From positions 351,097 through 415,096 of the forward strand of contig CAWADH010000014.1 in assembly GCA_963780795.1 (NCBI GenBank): a DNA stretch of 64,000 nt. The letters run 5' to 3'. Below, piece after piece: positions 25,632 through 34,593 of this stretch. A program made the translations under genes and the position numbers. The notes under the pieces are model-generated. The model searched no databases. It saw nothing but the letters and a program-made list of their open reading frames with translations, and was not told the origin of the DNA. This DNA is from DATJGR01 sp963780795. Lineage in GTDB: Bacteria; Pseudomonadota; Gammaproteobacteria; Pseudomonadales; Azotimanducaceae. Position 1 is the stretch's first letter; each line of letters begins with the position of its first letter.

Positions 25632-26719
25632 TCGTTTTCGTCGAGCGGCGCGCGCCGAGCCGCTGGGCCGTTGCGTTTGGCGACGGCGTTGGCGAGTTGA
25701 TCGAGGCACGCCCGCGAATCGTCCCAGCCGATGCACGCGTCGGTGACGCTTTGCCCATACGTCAGCGCGCGCCCCGTGCCGATGTCCTGCCGCCCTTCGA
25801 TGAGGTTGCTCTCGATCATCACGCCCATGATGCGGGGCTGGCCGCTTTCGAGTTGCCGGCCGATGTCGGCGGCAACGTTGAGCTGCTCGCGGAACTGTTT
25901 GCTGCTGTTCGCGTGACTCATATCGACCATCAGCTTCGGTGGGAGACCGGCCGCTTCGAGCGCCAATGTGGCACGCAGTACCGACTCCGAGTCGTAGTTC
26001 GGCTTGCCGCCGCCCCCACGCAGGATGATGTGGCAGTCTTCGTTGCCGGAGGTCGAGAAGATCGCCGAACGTCCTTGTTTCGTAACGGAAAGGAAGATGT
26101 GCGAATGGTGCGCCGACTTGACCGCATCGACCGCGACCTGCACCGATCCGTCGGTACTGTTCTTGAAGCCGATCGGACACGACAGCCCCGAAGCGAGCTG
26201 TCGATGGATCTGACTCTCTGTCGTTCGCGCGCCGATGGCGCCCCAGCAGACGAGGTCGCCGAAGTACTGCGGCGAGATCGGGTCGAGGTACTCGGTGCCG
26301 GTCGCGACGCCTTGCTCGATCAGCGACCGCAGCAGGCTGCGCGCAGTGCGAAGTCCGAGGTTGATGTCGAACGAATTGTTGAGGTGCGGGTCGTTGATCA
26401 GGCCTTTCCATCCGACGGTGGTGCGCGGCTTCTCGAAGTAGACGCGCATGACGATCTTCAACGTGTCGCGATACCGCGCGATCTGCTCGGACAGTCGTCC
26501 TGCGTATTCGAGCGCGGCCGCCGGGTCGTGGATGGAGCACGGTCCGATCACCACCATCAACCGCGGGTCGCGGCCGTGAATGATGTCGCTCAACTCGCGG
26601 CGCTCCGTATAGACGAACTGCGATGCGACATCGGAGATCGGCAGATCGGCGAGCAGTGCTTCGGGTGGAAGCACTTCCTCCATGCCGGTGATCCGGACGT
26701 CGTCGGTGTGATACTTCAT
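25610..26719 (-). CDS. aroG: 3-deoxy-7-phosphoheptulonate synthase (DAHP synthase, type I)
   Basis: 369 residues, AroF/G/H type: MKYHTDDVRITGMEEVLPP, then LMVVIGPCSIHDPAAALEYAGRL, MRVYFEKPRTTVGWKGLINDP and CHIILRGGGGKPNYD, with the metal ligand region in KLMVDMSHANSSK. It joins phosphoenolpyruvate and erythrose-4-phosphate in the first shikimate step. The start matches E. coli AroG exactly. An upstream in-frame ATG overlapping the divergent holD is rejected because homology begins at 26719. Which aromatic amino acid inhibits it cannot be told from sequence alone. Confidence 0.94.
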   Translation of the reverse strand: MKYHTDDVRITGMEEVLPPEALLADLPISDVASQFVYTERRELSDIIHGRDPRLMVVIGPCSIHDPAAALEYAGRLSEQIARYRDTLKIVMRVYFEKPRTTVGWKGLINDPHLNNSFDINLGLRTARSLLRSLIEQGVATGTEYLDPISPQYFGDLVCWGAIGARTTESQIHRQLASGLSCPIGFKNSTDGSVQVAVDAVKSAHHSHIFLSVTKQGRSAIFSTSGNEDCHIILRGGGGKPNYDSESVLRATLALEAAGLPPKLMVDMSHANSSKQFREQLNVAADIGRQLESGQPRIMGVMIESNLIEGRQDIGTGRALTYGQSVTDACIGWDDSRACLDQLANAVAKRNGPAARRAPLDENDQDIVLG

Positions 26720-26846
26720 CCAGGAACCGTGCGCGAAAAGGGCGGTAACGATACCGGGAATGCCAAGTCGGGTGAAGGACGCAACGGCGAGCGGCGAACG
26801 TGGATCGCGTCCTAGGATTGGCGGTCTGCTTCGGTAGAATGCGGTC

Positions 26847-27473
26847 ATGAGCAGCGCCTCCATCGGACTGACGGATCGGCAACGCCGCGCCCTGGCGGGC
26901 ATGGGTATCGACGTGTGGGTGCGCCGCGAAGCTGCGCCGGTGGTCGACGTCCTCGTGACGCCGCCGCTCGCGACTGCAGTCGAGATGAAGCGCGAGCAGA
27001 AGCGCGACCAGACGGTGCGCGCGCCGGAGCGCACCAGCCCGGCGCCTGCACCGGCGGTCGCTGCCGCGAACGAACTGCGGATCACGCTCGATTGCATCGC
27101 GTGTGGCGGTGTCGTCGTGGTGGGCGAGTGCGGCAGCCCGCCCGACCGTCAGCTCGCGAAAGACATCGCGCTCGCGCTCGCGCCTCCAAGCGCACAACCG
27201 CAGAAGTCGCAGTTCCGCTGGCCGCAGACGCAAACCGGCGACGCGACTGAGGCCGCCGCGCGCAACGCCTTCCGCGGATTTTTGCGCGGGCAGATCGAGC
27301 GGGCGACGGCGCGTTGGGTGTTGTTGCTCGGCCCGACTGCGACCGGATTGGTCGATCACGACGCGCAGCTCGGACCCGAGACGCTGCGTTTACCGGATCT
27401 GCGCGCGCTGCGCGCCGACCCCAACGAGAAGAAGCGGCTGTGGCTCAGCGTATCTCCCCGCATCCCCGGTTGA
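26847..27473 (+). CDS. holD: DNA polymerase III psi subunit-like protein
   Basis: 208 residues, against 137 for E. coli HolD. The N-terminus reads LTDRQRRALAGMGIDVWVRR, like the SSB-clamp loader-linking start of psi (xxLxxLGIxxWxxR). The C-terminus reads RLPDLRALRADPNEKKRLW, like the chi-contacting end of HolD. Between them lies a low-complexity Ala/Pro linker and a diverged core. holD-rimI is also the E. coli gene pair, which supports the call. Psi joins chi (holC, 52820-53257 here) in the clamp loader. A TAGAAT -10-like box lies only 6 bp before the ATG. Confidence 0.68.
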   Translation: MSSASIGLTDRQRRALAGMGIDVWVRREAAPVVDVLVTPPLATAVEMKREQKRDQTVRAPERTSPAPAPAVAAANELRITLDCIACGGVVVVGECGSPPDRQLAKDIALALAPPSAQPQKSQFRWPQTQTGDATEAAARNAFRGFLRGQIERATARWVLLLGPTATGLVDHDAQLGPETLRLPDLRALRADPNEKKRLWLSVSPRIPG

Positions 27474-27925
27474 CGTTCCGGCCGATGGCGCCCGACGATC
27501 TCGATCGCGTTATCGAGAACGAGACGCGCAGCTATGCGTTTCCGTGGACCCGCGGCGTGTTCAGCGACTGTCTGAAGTCGCGCCACGAATGCTGGGTGGC
27601 GATGCGCGACAACGATCTCCTCGGCCACGGCATCTTGTCGATCGGCGCCAACGAGGCGCATCTGCTGAACGTGTGCGTACGCCGCGACCAGCAGGGCAAT
27701 GGACTGGGTCGGCAGATCGTCGTGCACATGATCGATCGCGCCGAACGACGCGGTGCCACCGTGATCTATCTCGAAGTGCGGCCGTCGAATCGGGTCGCCG
27801 GTACGCTGTACGCGTCGCTCGGCTTCCGCGAGATCGGCCTGCGCAAGGACTACTACCCGGCCGAACTCGGCAACGAGGACGCGCGCGTGCTGGCGCTGTC
27901 TCTCGGCCCGCCATCATTCCGCTGA
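27470..27925 (+). CDS. rimI: Ribosomal protein bS18 N-acetyltransferase RimI
   Basis: A GNAT-fold protein: FRPMAPDDLDRVIENETRSYAFPWTRG, then HLLNVCVRRDQQGNGLGRQIV, the acetyl-CoA pyrophosphate loop (Q/R-x-x-G-x-G/A), and EVRPSNRVAGTLYASLGF. RimI acetylates the N-terminal alanine of S18. TTG 27470, overlapping the holD stop as TTGA, gives 151 residues, close to E. coli's 148. GTG 27440, with GAGAAG upstream, would add ten residues. Order holD-rimI as in E. coli. Confidence 0.9.
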   Translation: MTFRPMAPDDLDRVIENETRSYAFPWTRGVFSDCLKSRHECWVAMRDNDLLGHGILSIGANEAHLLNVCVRRDQQGNGLGRQIVVHMIDRAERRGATVIYLEVRPSNRVAGTLYASLGFREIGLRKDYYPAELGNEDARVLALSLGPPSFR

Positions 27926-27960
27926 CGACCGGTGTGCGTCGCGTTACAGCATGAACGCCG

Positions 27961-27966
27961 TATAAT
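27961..27966 (+). promoter_or_regulatory. -10 element ahead of prfC
   Basis: A perfect TATAAT lies 29 bp before the prfC start, in the 70-bp gap after rimI. No good -35 is seen at 16-18 bp. Its context CGTATAATNCG is the same as at the ribF -10. Confidence 0.4.
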
Positions 27967-27995
27967 CGCGCGTTTTTTCGAAGGTTTGGTTCCCC

Positions 27996-29567
27996 GTGAA
28001 ACAGCCCATGGCCGCGCGCCGGACGTTCGCGATCATCTCGCACCCGGACGCCGGCAAAACCACCGTGACCGAGAAGCTGCTGCTGCTCGGCAACGCCATT
28101 CAGCTGGCCGGCACGGTGAAATCGCGCAAGTCGGACCGACACGCGACCTCCGACTGGATGGCGATGGAACGCGAGCGTGGCATCTCGGTGACCACGTCGG
28201 TGATGCAGTTCGAGTATGCCGACCGCGTGGTCAATCTGCTCGACACACCCGGTCACGAGGATTTCTCGGAAGACACGTATCGCACGCTGACCGCGGTCGA
28301 CTCCGCGCTGATGGTGATCGACGCTGCGAAAGGCGTGGAGCCGCGCACGATCAAGCTGATGGAGGTGTGCCGGCTGCGCGACACGCCAATCGTCACGTTC
28401 ATCAACAAGCTCGATCGCGAGATCCGCGAGCCGATCACGCTGCTCGACGAGATCGAAAATGTGCTCGGTATCGAATGCGCGCCGATGACGTGGCCGATCG
28501 GTTCCGGCCGGTACTTCCGCGGCGTGTACGAGTTCGCCCGCGATCGCATCCACTGCTACGCGACCGGGCACGGCCATCATCTGCACGCGTTCGAGACGAT
28601 CGACGGGCTCGAGAGCCCGGCGGCACGAGAGTTCCTCGGCAGCGATTACCAGTCGCTGCTGGAGCAGATCGAACTGGTGCGCATTGCCGGACACACGTTC
28701 GATCGCGCGCGCTATCTGAAAGGCGAGGTCACGCCGGTGTTCTTCGGAACGGCGCTCGGCAACTTCGGTGTGGCGCACATGCTCGACTGCTTCGTCGAGA
28801 ACGCGCCGGGTCCGCAACCGCGAGAAACACACGAGCGGGTCGTAGATCCGGACGAAGAGGCGTTCACCGGCTTCGTCTTCAAGATCCAGGCGAACATGGA
28901 TCCGAAGCATCGCGACCGCATCGCGTTCCTGCGCATCTGTTCCGGGCGGTACCGACAAGGTATGCGGATGCGCCATGTACGTATCGGCAAAGAAATCAAA
29001 GTGTCCGATGCTGTCACCTTCATGGCGGGCGAACGCATGCACGCCGAAGAAGCGTTTGCGGGCGACATCATCGGCCTTCACAACCACGGCGCAGTGCAGA
29101 TCGGCGACACCTTCACCGAGGGTGAGAACCTGCGCTTCATGGGCGTGCCGAATTTCGCGCCGGAACTGTTCCGCCGCGTGCGCGTGCGCGATCCGCTGAA
29201 GACCAAGCAGCTCGAGAAGGGGTTGACCCAGCTGTCGGAGGAGGGCGCCACGCAGGTGTTCAAGCCGCTGACCCGCAACGAGATGATCGTCGGCGCGGTC
29301 GGCGCGCTGCAGTTCGATCTCGTCGCGTTCCGGCTGAACGACGAATACAAAGCGGACTGCATTTATGACGATGCGAACGTGTACACCGCGCGCTGGGTCT
29401 ACGGCGAGGACGAACGCAAGCTCGAGGAGTTCCGCCGCAAGCAGGCCGACAACCTGGCGATCGATGGCGGCGGTTATCTTGCCTACCTCGCGTCGTCGCG
29501 GGCGAATCTGACGCTGACGGTGGAGCGATGGCCCGACCTGCGCTTCGTCGCGACGCGGGAGCACTGA
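27996..29567 (+). CDS. prfC: Peptide chain release factor 3
   Basis: 523 residues of the RF3 translational GTPase family. G1: ISHPDAGKTTVTEKLL; RF3-specific KSRKSDRHATSDWMAMERERGISV with G2; G3: DTPGHEDFSEDTYRTL; G4: FINKLDRE. The RF3 C-terminus with ANVYTARWVYG and LAYLASSRANL follows. It recycles RF1/RF2 from the ribosome after termination using GTP. GTG 27996 is the first start; ATG 28008 (MAARRTF) is also possible. Monocistronic between rimI and a response regulator. Confidence 0.96.
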   Translation: MKQPMAARRTFAIISHPDAGKTTVTEKLLLLGNAIQLAGTVKSRKSDRHATSDWMAMERERGISVTTSVMQFEYADRVVNLLDTPGHEDFSEDTYRTLTAVDSALMVIDAAKGVEPRTIKLMEVCRLRDTPIVTFINKLDREIREPITLLDEIENVLGIECAPMTWPIGSGRYFRGVYEFARDRIHCYATGHGHHLHAFETIDGLESPAAREFLGSDYQSLLEQIELVRIAGHTFDRARYLKGEVTPVFFGTALGNFGVAHMLDCFVENAPGPQPRETHERVVDPDEEAFTGFVFKIQANMDPKHRDRIAFLRICSGRYRQGMRMRHVRIGKEIKVSDAVTFMAGERMHAEEAFAGDIIGLHNHGAVQIGDTFTEGENLRFMGVPNFAPELFRRVRVRDPLKTKQLEKGLTQLSEEGATQVFKPLTRNEMIVGAVGALQFDLVAFRLNDEYKADCIYDDANVYTARWVYGEDERKLEEFRRKQADNLAIDGGGYLAYLASSRANLTLTVERWPDLRFVATREH

Positions 29568-29667
29568 CCGTGCGCCCCCGGGAACACTGAGCCACCAGGA
29601 GGCGCCTGGCCGTGGCGGCCGGCGAAATTGAACTAGAATCAAGACTATATCGGCAGAGATTGCAGAA

Positions 29668-30045
29668 ATGAGCGCGATTCTGGTGGTGGACGACGACCCG
29701 CAGGTGCTGGAGGTGGTCGGTGAGATGCTGCGCCTCGAAGGCTATGATGTCGCGACCGCCGCCGACGGCCGCGAGGCGGTCGCCAAATTCCGTAGCGTCG
29801 CGTTCGATCTGGTCATCACCGACCTGATCATGCCGGAGAAGGAGGGTCTCGAGACGATCGCCGAAATGAAGACGCTCCGAAGCAATGTGCCCGTCATCGC
29901 GATGTCCGGCGGCGGCCGTATCGGTCCCACGGACTATCTAGAAACGGCCCGCTACATCGGCGCAGCCGCGACACTGGCCAAACCGTTTGCGCGCAGCGAG
30001 TTGATCTCGCTGGTCAGCAACCTGCTGTCAGAGGCGGAGTCCTGA
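29668..30045 (+). CDS. Single-domain (CheY-like) response regulator
   Basis: 125 residues, a receiver domain with no output domain. The acidic pair is in ILVVDDDPQVLEVV, the phospho-acceptor Asp in DLVITDLIMPEKEGLETI, and the conserved Lys in LAKPFARSE. Between them GGGRIGPTDYLETARYIGAA is the usual insert of a common proteobacterial subgroup. It would pass phosphate to, or bind, a partner not present here. It ends 17 bp before the SirB1-like gene and may be coupled to it. Confidence 0.9.
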   Translation: MSAILVVDDDPQVLEVVGEMLRLEGYDVATAADGREAVAKFRSVAFDLVITDLIMPEKEGLETIAEMKTLRSNVPVIAMSGGGRIGPTDYLETARYIGAAATLAKPFARSELISLVSNLLSEAES

Positions 30046-30062
30046 CGGCCAGCGATCTCACA

Positions 30063-30833
30063 TTGGTCGAACGCTATCTCGCAGATAGCGATCGCGACGA
30101 ACTGGCCGCTGCCCTGTTGGTCGCAAGAACGCTCGAACCGAGCGTGAGCGAAGGCGAGGTGCGCGGTGCGGTCGTCGAGTTGGGCGATCGTTGCGCCACG
30201 CGTTTGTCGGCGGAATCCGCACCTCAGTCGCTGGCCGCCTTTCTTCGCGACGAAGGATTCAAGGCCAGTGACAACCTGCAAAGCCTCGATGCGAGCCGCA
30301 TCGACAAAGTGCTCAGTTCGCACCGTGGCATCCCGATCACGCTCAGCATCCCGTATCTGATGGTCGGACGTGCATTGGGGATGACGACGCAGGGCATCAA
30401 CTTCCCCGGTCACTTCCTGTTGAGCGCGAACGGCGTGCTGATCGACCCGCTGACTGCGGATCTGCTGAGCGGTGCCGACGTCGAGCGCTGGCTGACCGAC
30501 GCGAATCTGACCCACCTCGGGAAGAATGCCCTGGCGCCGGCCTCGCCGGACGACATGGCGGTGCGCATGTTCAACAACGTGAAGGCGATTTACGCCGCGC
30601 GCGGCGACTTCGTGGATGCACTGGCGCTGATCGACATCCAGATGGCGTTGGTCGGCGACACGGGGCCGTTACACATCGAGCGCGCCGAGTTGTGGTTCCG
30701 CCTGGGCGACGCGGCCGCGGCGGTATCGGTGCTGGAGGAAGCGCGGCGCGAGCTCGTCGGAACGCGCTGGGAATCCGAGATCGACAAACGTCTGAAGCGG
30801 CTCGCCGGTCAGCCGCCCTCGACGATCCACTAG
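30063..30833 (+). CDS. SirB1-family protein (transglutaminase-like plus TPR)
   Basis: 256 residues. The region SSHRGIPITLSIPYLMVGRALG, then GINFPGHFLLSA, is the hallmark of the SirB1 N-terminal transglutaminase-like fold. The C-terminal part, VDALALIDIQMALVGDTGPLHIERAELWF, is TPR-like. The usual catalytic Cys of true transglutaminases is not apparent, so enzymatic activity is doubtful. Family members are widespread beside prmC/prfA, but their role is not established. The start is TTG 30063; a non-standard CTG overlapping the preceding stop is in frame. Convergent with fabY, overlapping by 4 bp. Confidence 0.82.
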   Translation: MVERYLADSDRDELAAALLVARTLEPSVSEGEVRGAVVELGDRCATRLSAESAPQSLAAFLRDEGFKASDNLQSLDASRIDKVLSSHRGIPITLSIPYLMVGRALGMTTQGINFPGHFLLSANGVLIDPLTADLLSGADVERWLTDANLTHLGKNALAPASPDDMAVRMFNNVKAIYAARGDFVDALALIDIQMALVGDTGPLHIERAELWFRLGDAAAAVSVLEEARRELVGTRWESEIDKRLKRLAGQPPSTIH

Positions 30834-32683
30834 CCGCGCATTTCGGGATACGGGTCGTCTACGTCGAGTTCGATCGGGTGGGCGTATCCGGGAACCTGGA
30901 TGCGCGTGTCGGTGATCGTCAGATCCGTCGCTTCGAGCACCCCTTCACCAAACTGGTAGATCGGTGCGACTTCGCCGCGGCTCATCCTGACGTCGTAGTC
31001 TTCGATCTGCCGACGCACCGCTTCGTGCTTGCGATCGCGTGCGGTCAGGGCGGCGGCCCCGTGCTTCTGCTCGAGCATCCGTCGCGTGACGGCAGGCGAG
31101 AGGATCAACGCGGTTGCGTTGTTGCCACCGAACCCCTTCGAGTTGATGAACGCGCCGTCCATCGCTGTCGGTTCGAACTCGACGTGCTTCATCGAAAAGC
31201 GCAGATGGTCGCGGTGCACGTCGTCGGCGATGTGGTCGATGGTCGTGATGCCCGGAATCCAGCCGTGCTGCCAGGCGCCGATGATCGCCGCCAGCTGGTC
31301 GCCGCCCGCCGGGGCCAGCGAATGCCCGACGTACGCTTTGACGGCGCCGACCAGCCAGTCTTCGATGCCGAACACGCCGGCGAGCGCGCTCATGATGTGC
31401 GACTCGGTGACGCGGTTCTGCGGCGTGCTGGTGCCGTGTGCCTGGAAGTACGTCCGGCGCTGTAGCCCTTCGTCGCCGATCAGGCGGCGCGCCAACGACA
31501 TGGCTTTGGCGACCGTCACGTAGTTGCCCACGCCGGGTCCGGGAATGGACTTCTTGTAGCCGTCCGAGTTGACGTAGACGTTGGCGACCGAGCCGTGGAT
31601 CGTGAGACCCAGTTCGAGCGCCAGCGCGTCGTCCATCAGCACGGTGTATACCGCGGCTTCCGACAGCGTGAAGCCGCAGTTGTCCGAGAACGGGCGGCAG
31701 GCGCGGCGGTTGTCGGCGGCGTCGGTGCGGCCATCGAGCTGCATCAGCGCTTCGTCTTCCGCGAGCGCGCCCATCGTCCGGTAGCCTTCGATGATCTCGG
31801 GCGTGATCGGTGCCTCGGAGTTGCCGACCATCACCACGCGGCGCCGCCCGCTTTGAATGTCTTCCACACCCTGCCGCAGGTTGTACAGGAACGTCGCGCA
31901 CGCGCCGATGGTGGCGCCGGTCGCGCCCAGGCTGCCGAGCACGTATGCGTTGATGAAATCGGCCGGCATTTCGCAGAGGCCTAGCGGCAGCTGCTTCGAC
32001 GTGACGCGCTTGCCCATCAACGCGGACTGCATCATGCCGCCGGTGCCGTCGAAATCGAGCTGACCCATCGCGCTGCCGGAATACACGGCGAACTGGTCGG
32101 GCTGCACCGTCTGCCGCAACACGTCCCATTCGATGCCCAACGAGCGCACCGCATCGGAGGCGCCGAAGATCGTCAGCGCGAGTCCGCGCGGATGGTTGCG
32201 CGACTGATAGAGGCGGTTGGGGTCGAAACCCGTGGGCACCTGGCCGGCGGATGTCACGCGGGAGCCACGCATGTCTTCCATCAATGCGTGCAGCTTGCCG
32301 GGCACCGTGACCAGAACGTCTTTCTCGCCGTCGGCGGTGATCTGCCACTCGCTCGGTACGCGGTCGGGCAATTGCCGGCGCTGCATCTTGAACGCCAGTG
32401 AATCGCCGGTAGGGCTCAGCGTGACGTTGCGTTGCCACGGAATGGCAGCCGTGTCGAAGCACTCGATTTTCCGCACCAGCGTGTGCGCGTTGATGTAGTC
32501 GCGCGTCGCCGCGTCGTCGGTGTACTTGTGGATGTGCATCAGCCCCGCGAGGCTGCGGTAGGTGGATGCCGCGACCGCACCGGGCAGCGCGTCGATGACC
32601 ATGCGACGGTAGGCGTGATGTAACGACAACCGGCCGGCGGCGTTAATGCCACCTAACCCGACGATTACGGGGAGTCTGGACAC
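30830..32683 (-). CDS. fabY: Beta-ketoacyl-ACP synthase FabY
   Basis: 617 residues, longer than FabF/FabB and matching FabY of P. aeruginosa (PA5174). A KAS I/II-type triad is present: Cys262 in GATIGACATFLYNL, His416 in FQAHGTSTPQNR, His454 in YVGHSLAPAGG. N-terminal VIVGLGGINAAGRLS and the roughly 200-residue extension before the core are typical of FabY. In Pseudomonas it starts fatty-acid synthesis by condensing acetyl-CoA with malonyl-ACP in place of FabH. It starts at GTG 32683. Nearby thiolase, MaoC and acyl-CoA carboxylase genes make this a lipid-metabolism neighbourhood. Confidence 0.9.
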   Translation of the reverse strand: MSRLPVIVGLGGINAAGRLSLHHAYRRMVIDALPGAVAASTYRSLAGLMHIHKYTDDAATRDYINAHTLVRKIECFDTAAIPWQRNVTLSPTGDSLAFKMQRRQLPDRVPSEWQITADGEKDVLVTVPGKLHALMEDMRGSRVTSAGQVPTGFDPNRLYQSRNHPRGLALTIFGASDAVRSLGIEWDVLRQTVQPDQFAVYSGSAMGQLDFDGTGGMMQSALMGKRVTSKQLPLGLCEMPADFINAYVLGSLGATGATIGACATFLYNLRQGVEDIQSGRRRVVMVGNSEAPITPEIIEGYRTMGALAEDEALMQLDGRTDAADNRRACRPFSDNCGFTLSEAAVYTVLMDDALALELGLTIHGSVANVYVNSDGYKKSIPGPGVGNYVTVAKAMSLARRLIGDEGLQRRTYFQAHGTSTPQNRVTESHIMSALAGVFGIEDWLVGAVKAYVGHSLAPAGGDQLAAIIGAWQHGWIPGITTIDHIADDVHRDHLRFSMKHVEFEPTAMDGAFINSKGFGGNNATALILSPAVTRRMLEQKHGAAALTARDRKHEAVRRQIEDYDVRMSRGEVAPIYQFGEGVLEATDLTITDTRIQVPGYAHPIELDVDDPYPEMRG

Positions 32684-32716
32684 GTCGTATGTTCACTCGG
32701 CAAGGCAGACCGCGGG

Positions 32717-32722
32717 ATTGTA
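32717..32722 (-). promoter_or_regulatory. -10 element ahead of fabY
   Basis: On the minus strand TACAAT (five of six matches) lies about 34 bp before the fabY GTG, in the 81-bp gap between fabY and the thiolase gene. A matching -35 is not evident. Confidence 0.3.
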
Positions 32723-32764
32723 GGGAAAGTCCGACCAATACTCACCTCTGCGCCGGCCGTGACC

Positions 32765-33934
32765 CTACATCGCCTCCAGCGCGATCGCGGTCGCTTCGCC
32801 GCCGCCGATGCACAACGACGCGATGCCCCGCCGGGCACCGCGCAGCTTCATCGCATGCGCGAGCGTGACGATCAACCGACTACCGGTCGATCCGATCGGG
32901 TGCCCCTGCGCGCAGGCGCCGCCGAAGACGTTGACGCGATCGTCGGGCAGAGCGAGTTCGCGCATCGCGATCATCGTCACCATCGCGAACGCCTCGTTGA
33001 TCTCGAACAGATCGACGTCCTCGGCTTTCCAGTTCAGCTTCGCGAGCAGCGCCGAGATCGCACCAACCGGCGCCACGGTGAACTCGGAGGGATGCCGCGA
33101 GTGGGTGGCGTGACCGACGACCCGCGCCAGCGGCGTGAGTCTGTGATCGCGCACCGCCGTCTCGCTCGCGAGCAGCAGGGCAGACGCGCCGTCCGAAATC
33201 GAACTCGAGTTCGCCGCAGTGATGGTGCCGCCGTCGCGGAACGCCGGTTTCAGCGTCGGAATCCGCTCGATCCGCGCGCGGCGAGGTTGTTCGTCCTCAC
33301 CGATGGTCGTGTCGCCGATCGTCATCGGCGCGATTTCGCGTACGAGTTCGCCACTGCTCATCGCGGCCCGGGCGCGTTCGACCGAGCGGGTGGCGAACGC
33401 GTCCATCTCTTCGCGGGTGATCTGATAGCGATCGGCGGTGTCCTGAGCGAACGTTCCCATCGAACGGCCGGTCTCGGCGTCTTCGAGGCCGTCGAGGAAC
33501 ATCGCGTCCTTGATCTGGTCGTGACCCATCCGCAACCCCTGTCGCGCTTTGGTGAGCAGGTAAGGCGCGTTGGTCATGCTCTCCATGCCGCCCGCAATCA
33601 CCACCTGAGCGCTGCCGGCGCGCAACAGATCGGTGGCCAGCATGGTCGCCTTCATGCCGGAGCCGCACACCTTGTTCACGGTGGTGGCGCCGCACGAATC
33701 CGGTAAGCCGCCGAGGCGTGCCGCCTGTCGTGCCGGCGCCTGTTTGACGCCGGCGCTGACGACGTTTCCGACGATGACTTCGTCCACCGCGGCGGCATCG
33801 ATGGCGGCCCGTTCCACCGCCGCGCGCAATGCGTGCGCGCCGAGCGCCGGTGCGCTGAGCGATTTCAGTTCGCCCTGAAAGCTGCCGATCGGTGTACGAA
33901 CTCCGCTGACGACGAAAACCTGTGTGGCAACCAT
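32765..33934 (-). CDS. Acetyl-CoA C-acetyltransferase (thiolase)
   Basis: 389 residues, classic thiolase length. Acyl-accepting Cys90 lies in TTVNKVCGSGMKA. GGMESMTNAPYLL follows, then INEAFA, GHPIGSTGSRL with the catalytic His, and the second Cys in SLCIGGGEATAIAL. It catalyses reversible condensation or cleavage of acetoacetyl-CoA or longer 3-ketoacyl-CoA. The usual GGAIALGHP is GGACAQGHP here. The start ATG 33934 gives MVATQVFVVSGVRTPIG; upstream in-frame sequence is not thiolase. Divergent from the MaoC gene, 76 bp away. Confidence 0.93.
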   Translation of the reverse strand: MVATQVFVVSGVRTPIGSFQGELKSLSAPALGAHALRAAVERAAIDAAAVDEVIVGNVVSAGVKQAPARQAARLGGLPDSCGATTVNKVCGSGMKATMLATDLLRAGSAQVVIAGGMESMTNAPYLLTKARQGLRMGHDQIKDAMFLDGLEDAETGRSMGTFAQDTADRYQITREEMDAFATRSVERARAAMSSGELVREIAPMTIGDTTIGEDEQPRRARIERIPTLKPAFRDGGTITAANSSSISDGASALLLASETAVRDHRLTPLARVVGHATHSRHPSEFTVAPVGAISALLAKLNWKAEDVDLFEINEAFAMVTMIAMRELALPDDRVNVFGGACAQGHPIGSTGSRLIVTLAHAMKLRGARRGIASLCIGGGEATAIALEAM

Positions 33935-34010
33935 AGCGCGCGCCGAACTGTTGAAAGGCGCGATTCTAACTGCAGTACACTGCGCGCCGATATCAGCTCG
34001 GAGAGTTCCC

Positions 34011-34493
34011 ATGTCGGAGAAGGCAAAGACCGCGGTCGCGATTTTCAACAAGCACGTCGGCACGTCCGACGGCTTCAGCGAATGGATCGAGGTCGACCAG
34101 AAGCGAATCAACCTGTTCGCCGACGCGACGCTCGATCACCAGTTCATCCACATCGATCCCGAACGCTCGGCCAAGCTGTCGCCGTACAAAGTCACGATCG
34201 CGCACGGCTTCCTGACACTGTCGCTGATTCCGCACCTGACGGGCAGCATTGCGCCGCGCGACGCGCGTGCCTACGACGGCCTCGTGATGGGCGTGAACTA
34301 CGGTCTCGACAAGGTACGCTTCCCGGCACCGGTACCGGTCAACTCGAAGTTGCGTGCGGAGCGCACGTTGCTCGAAGCCGACCTCAAGGCACCGAACACG
34401 ATCCAGCTGAAGCAACAGATCACGATCGAGATCGAAGGTGGCAGCAAACCCGCGTGTGTGGCCGAGTTCTTGATGCGTCTCATATACAGCTGA
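34011..34493 (+). CDS. MaoC-family (R)-enoyl-CoA hydratase
   Basis: 160 residues with a single hotdog domain. The hydratase-2 motif is present: FADATLDHQFIHIDPERS (catalytic Asp and His), followed by VTIAHGFLTLSLIP. It hydrates trans-2-enoyl-CoA to (R)-3-hydroxyacyl-CoA. ATG 34011 has GGAGAG upstream; the frame stays open further but homology starts at MSEKAKTAV. Divergent from the thiolase gene, consistent with a shared fatty-acyl-CoA role. Confidence 0.9.
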   Translation: MSEKAKTAVAIFNKHVGTSDGFSEWIEVDQKRINLFADATLDHQFIHIDPERSAKLSPYKVTIAHGFLTLSLIPHLTGSIAPRDARAYDGLVMGVNYGLDKVRFPAPVPVNSKLRAERTLLEADLKAPNTIQLKQQITIEIEGGSKPACVAEFLMRLIYS

Positions 34494-34593
34494 GGTTCGT
34501 TCGTGCGCGACTTCGACTGAACGGTTGGAGCGGCGGAGGTCCGGCGCGACAAGTCTCCATTTCCACCGAGCACCGACGGTGTTCCACTGAACT

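Noticed and set aside
25200..27359. A long antisense-type frame overlapping phhB, the DAHP synthase gene and holD
   Set aside because: Overlaps three recognised genes in different frames; composition is Arg-rich shadow type.
29575..29640. Intrinsic terminator after prfC
   Set aside because: GC-rich stems such as CCAGG/CCTGG are present, but no U-tract follows either of them.
27561..29642. A 693-codon open frame antisense to rimI and prfC
   Set aside because: Antisense shadow in GC-rich sequence; both plus-strand genes have full family motifs.
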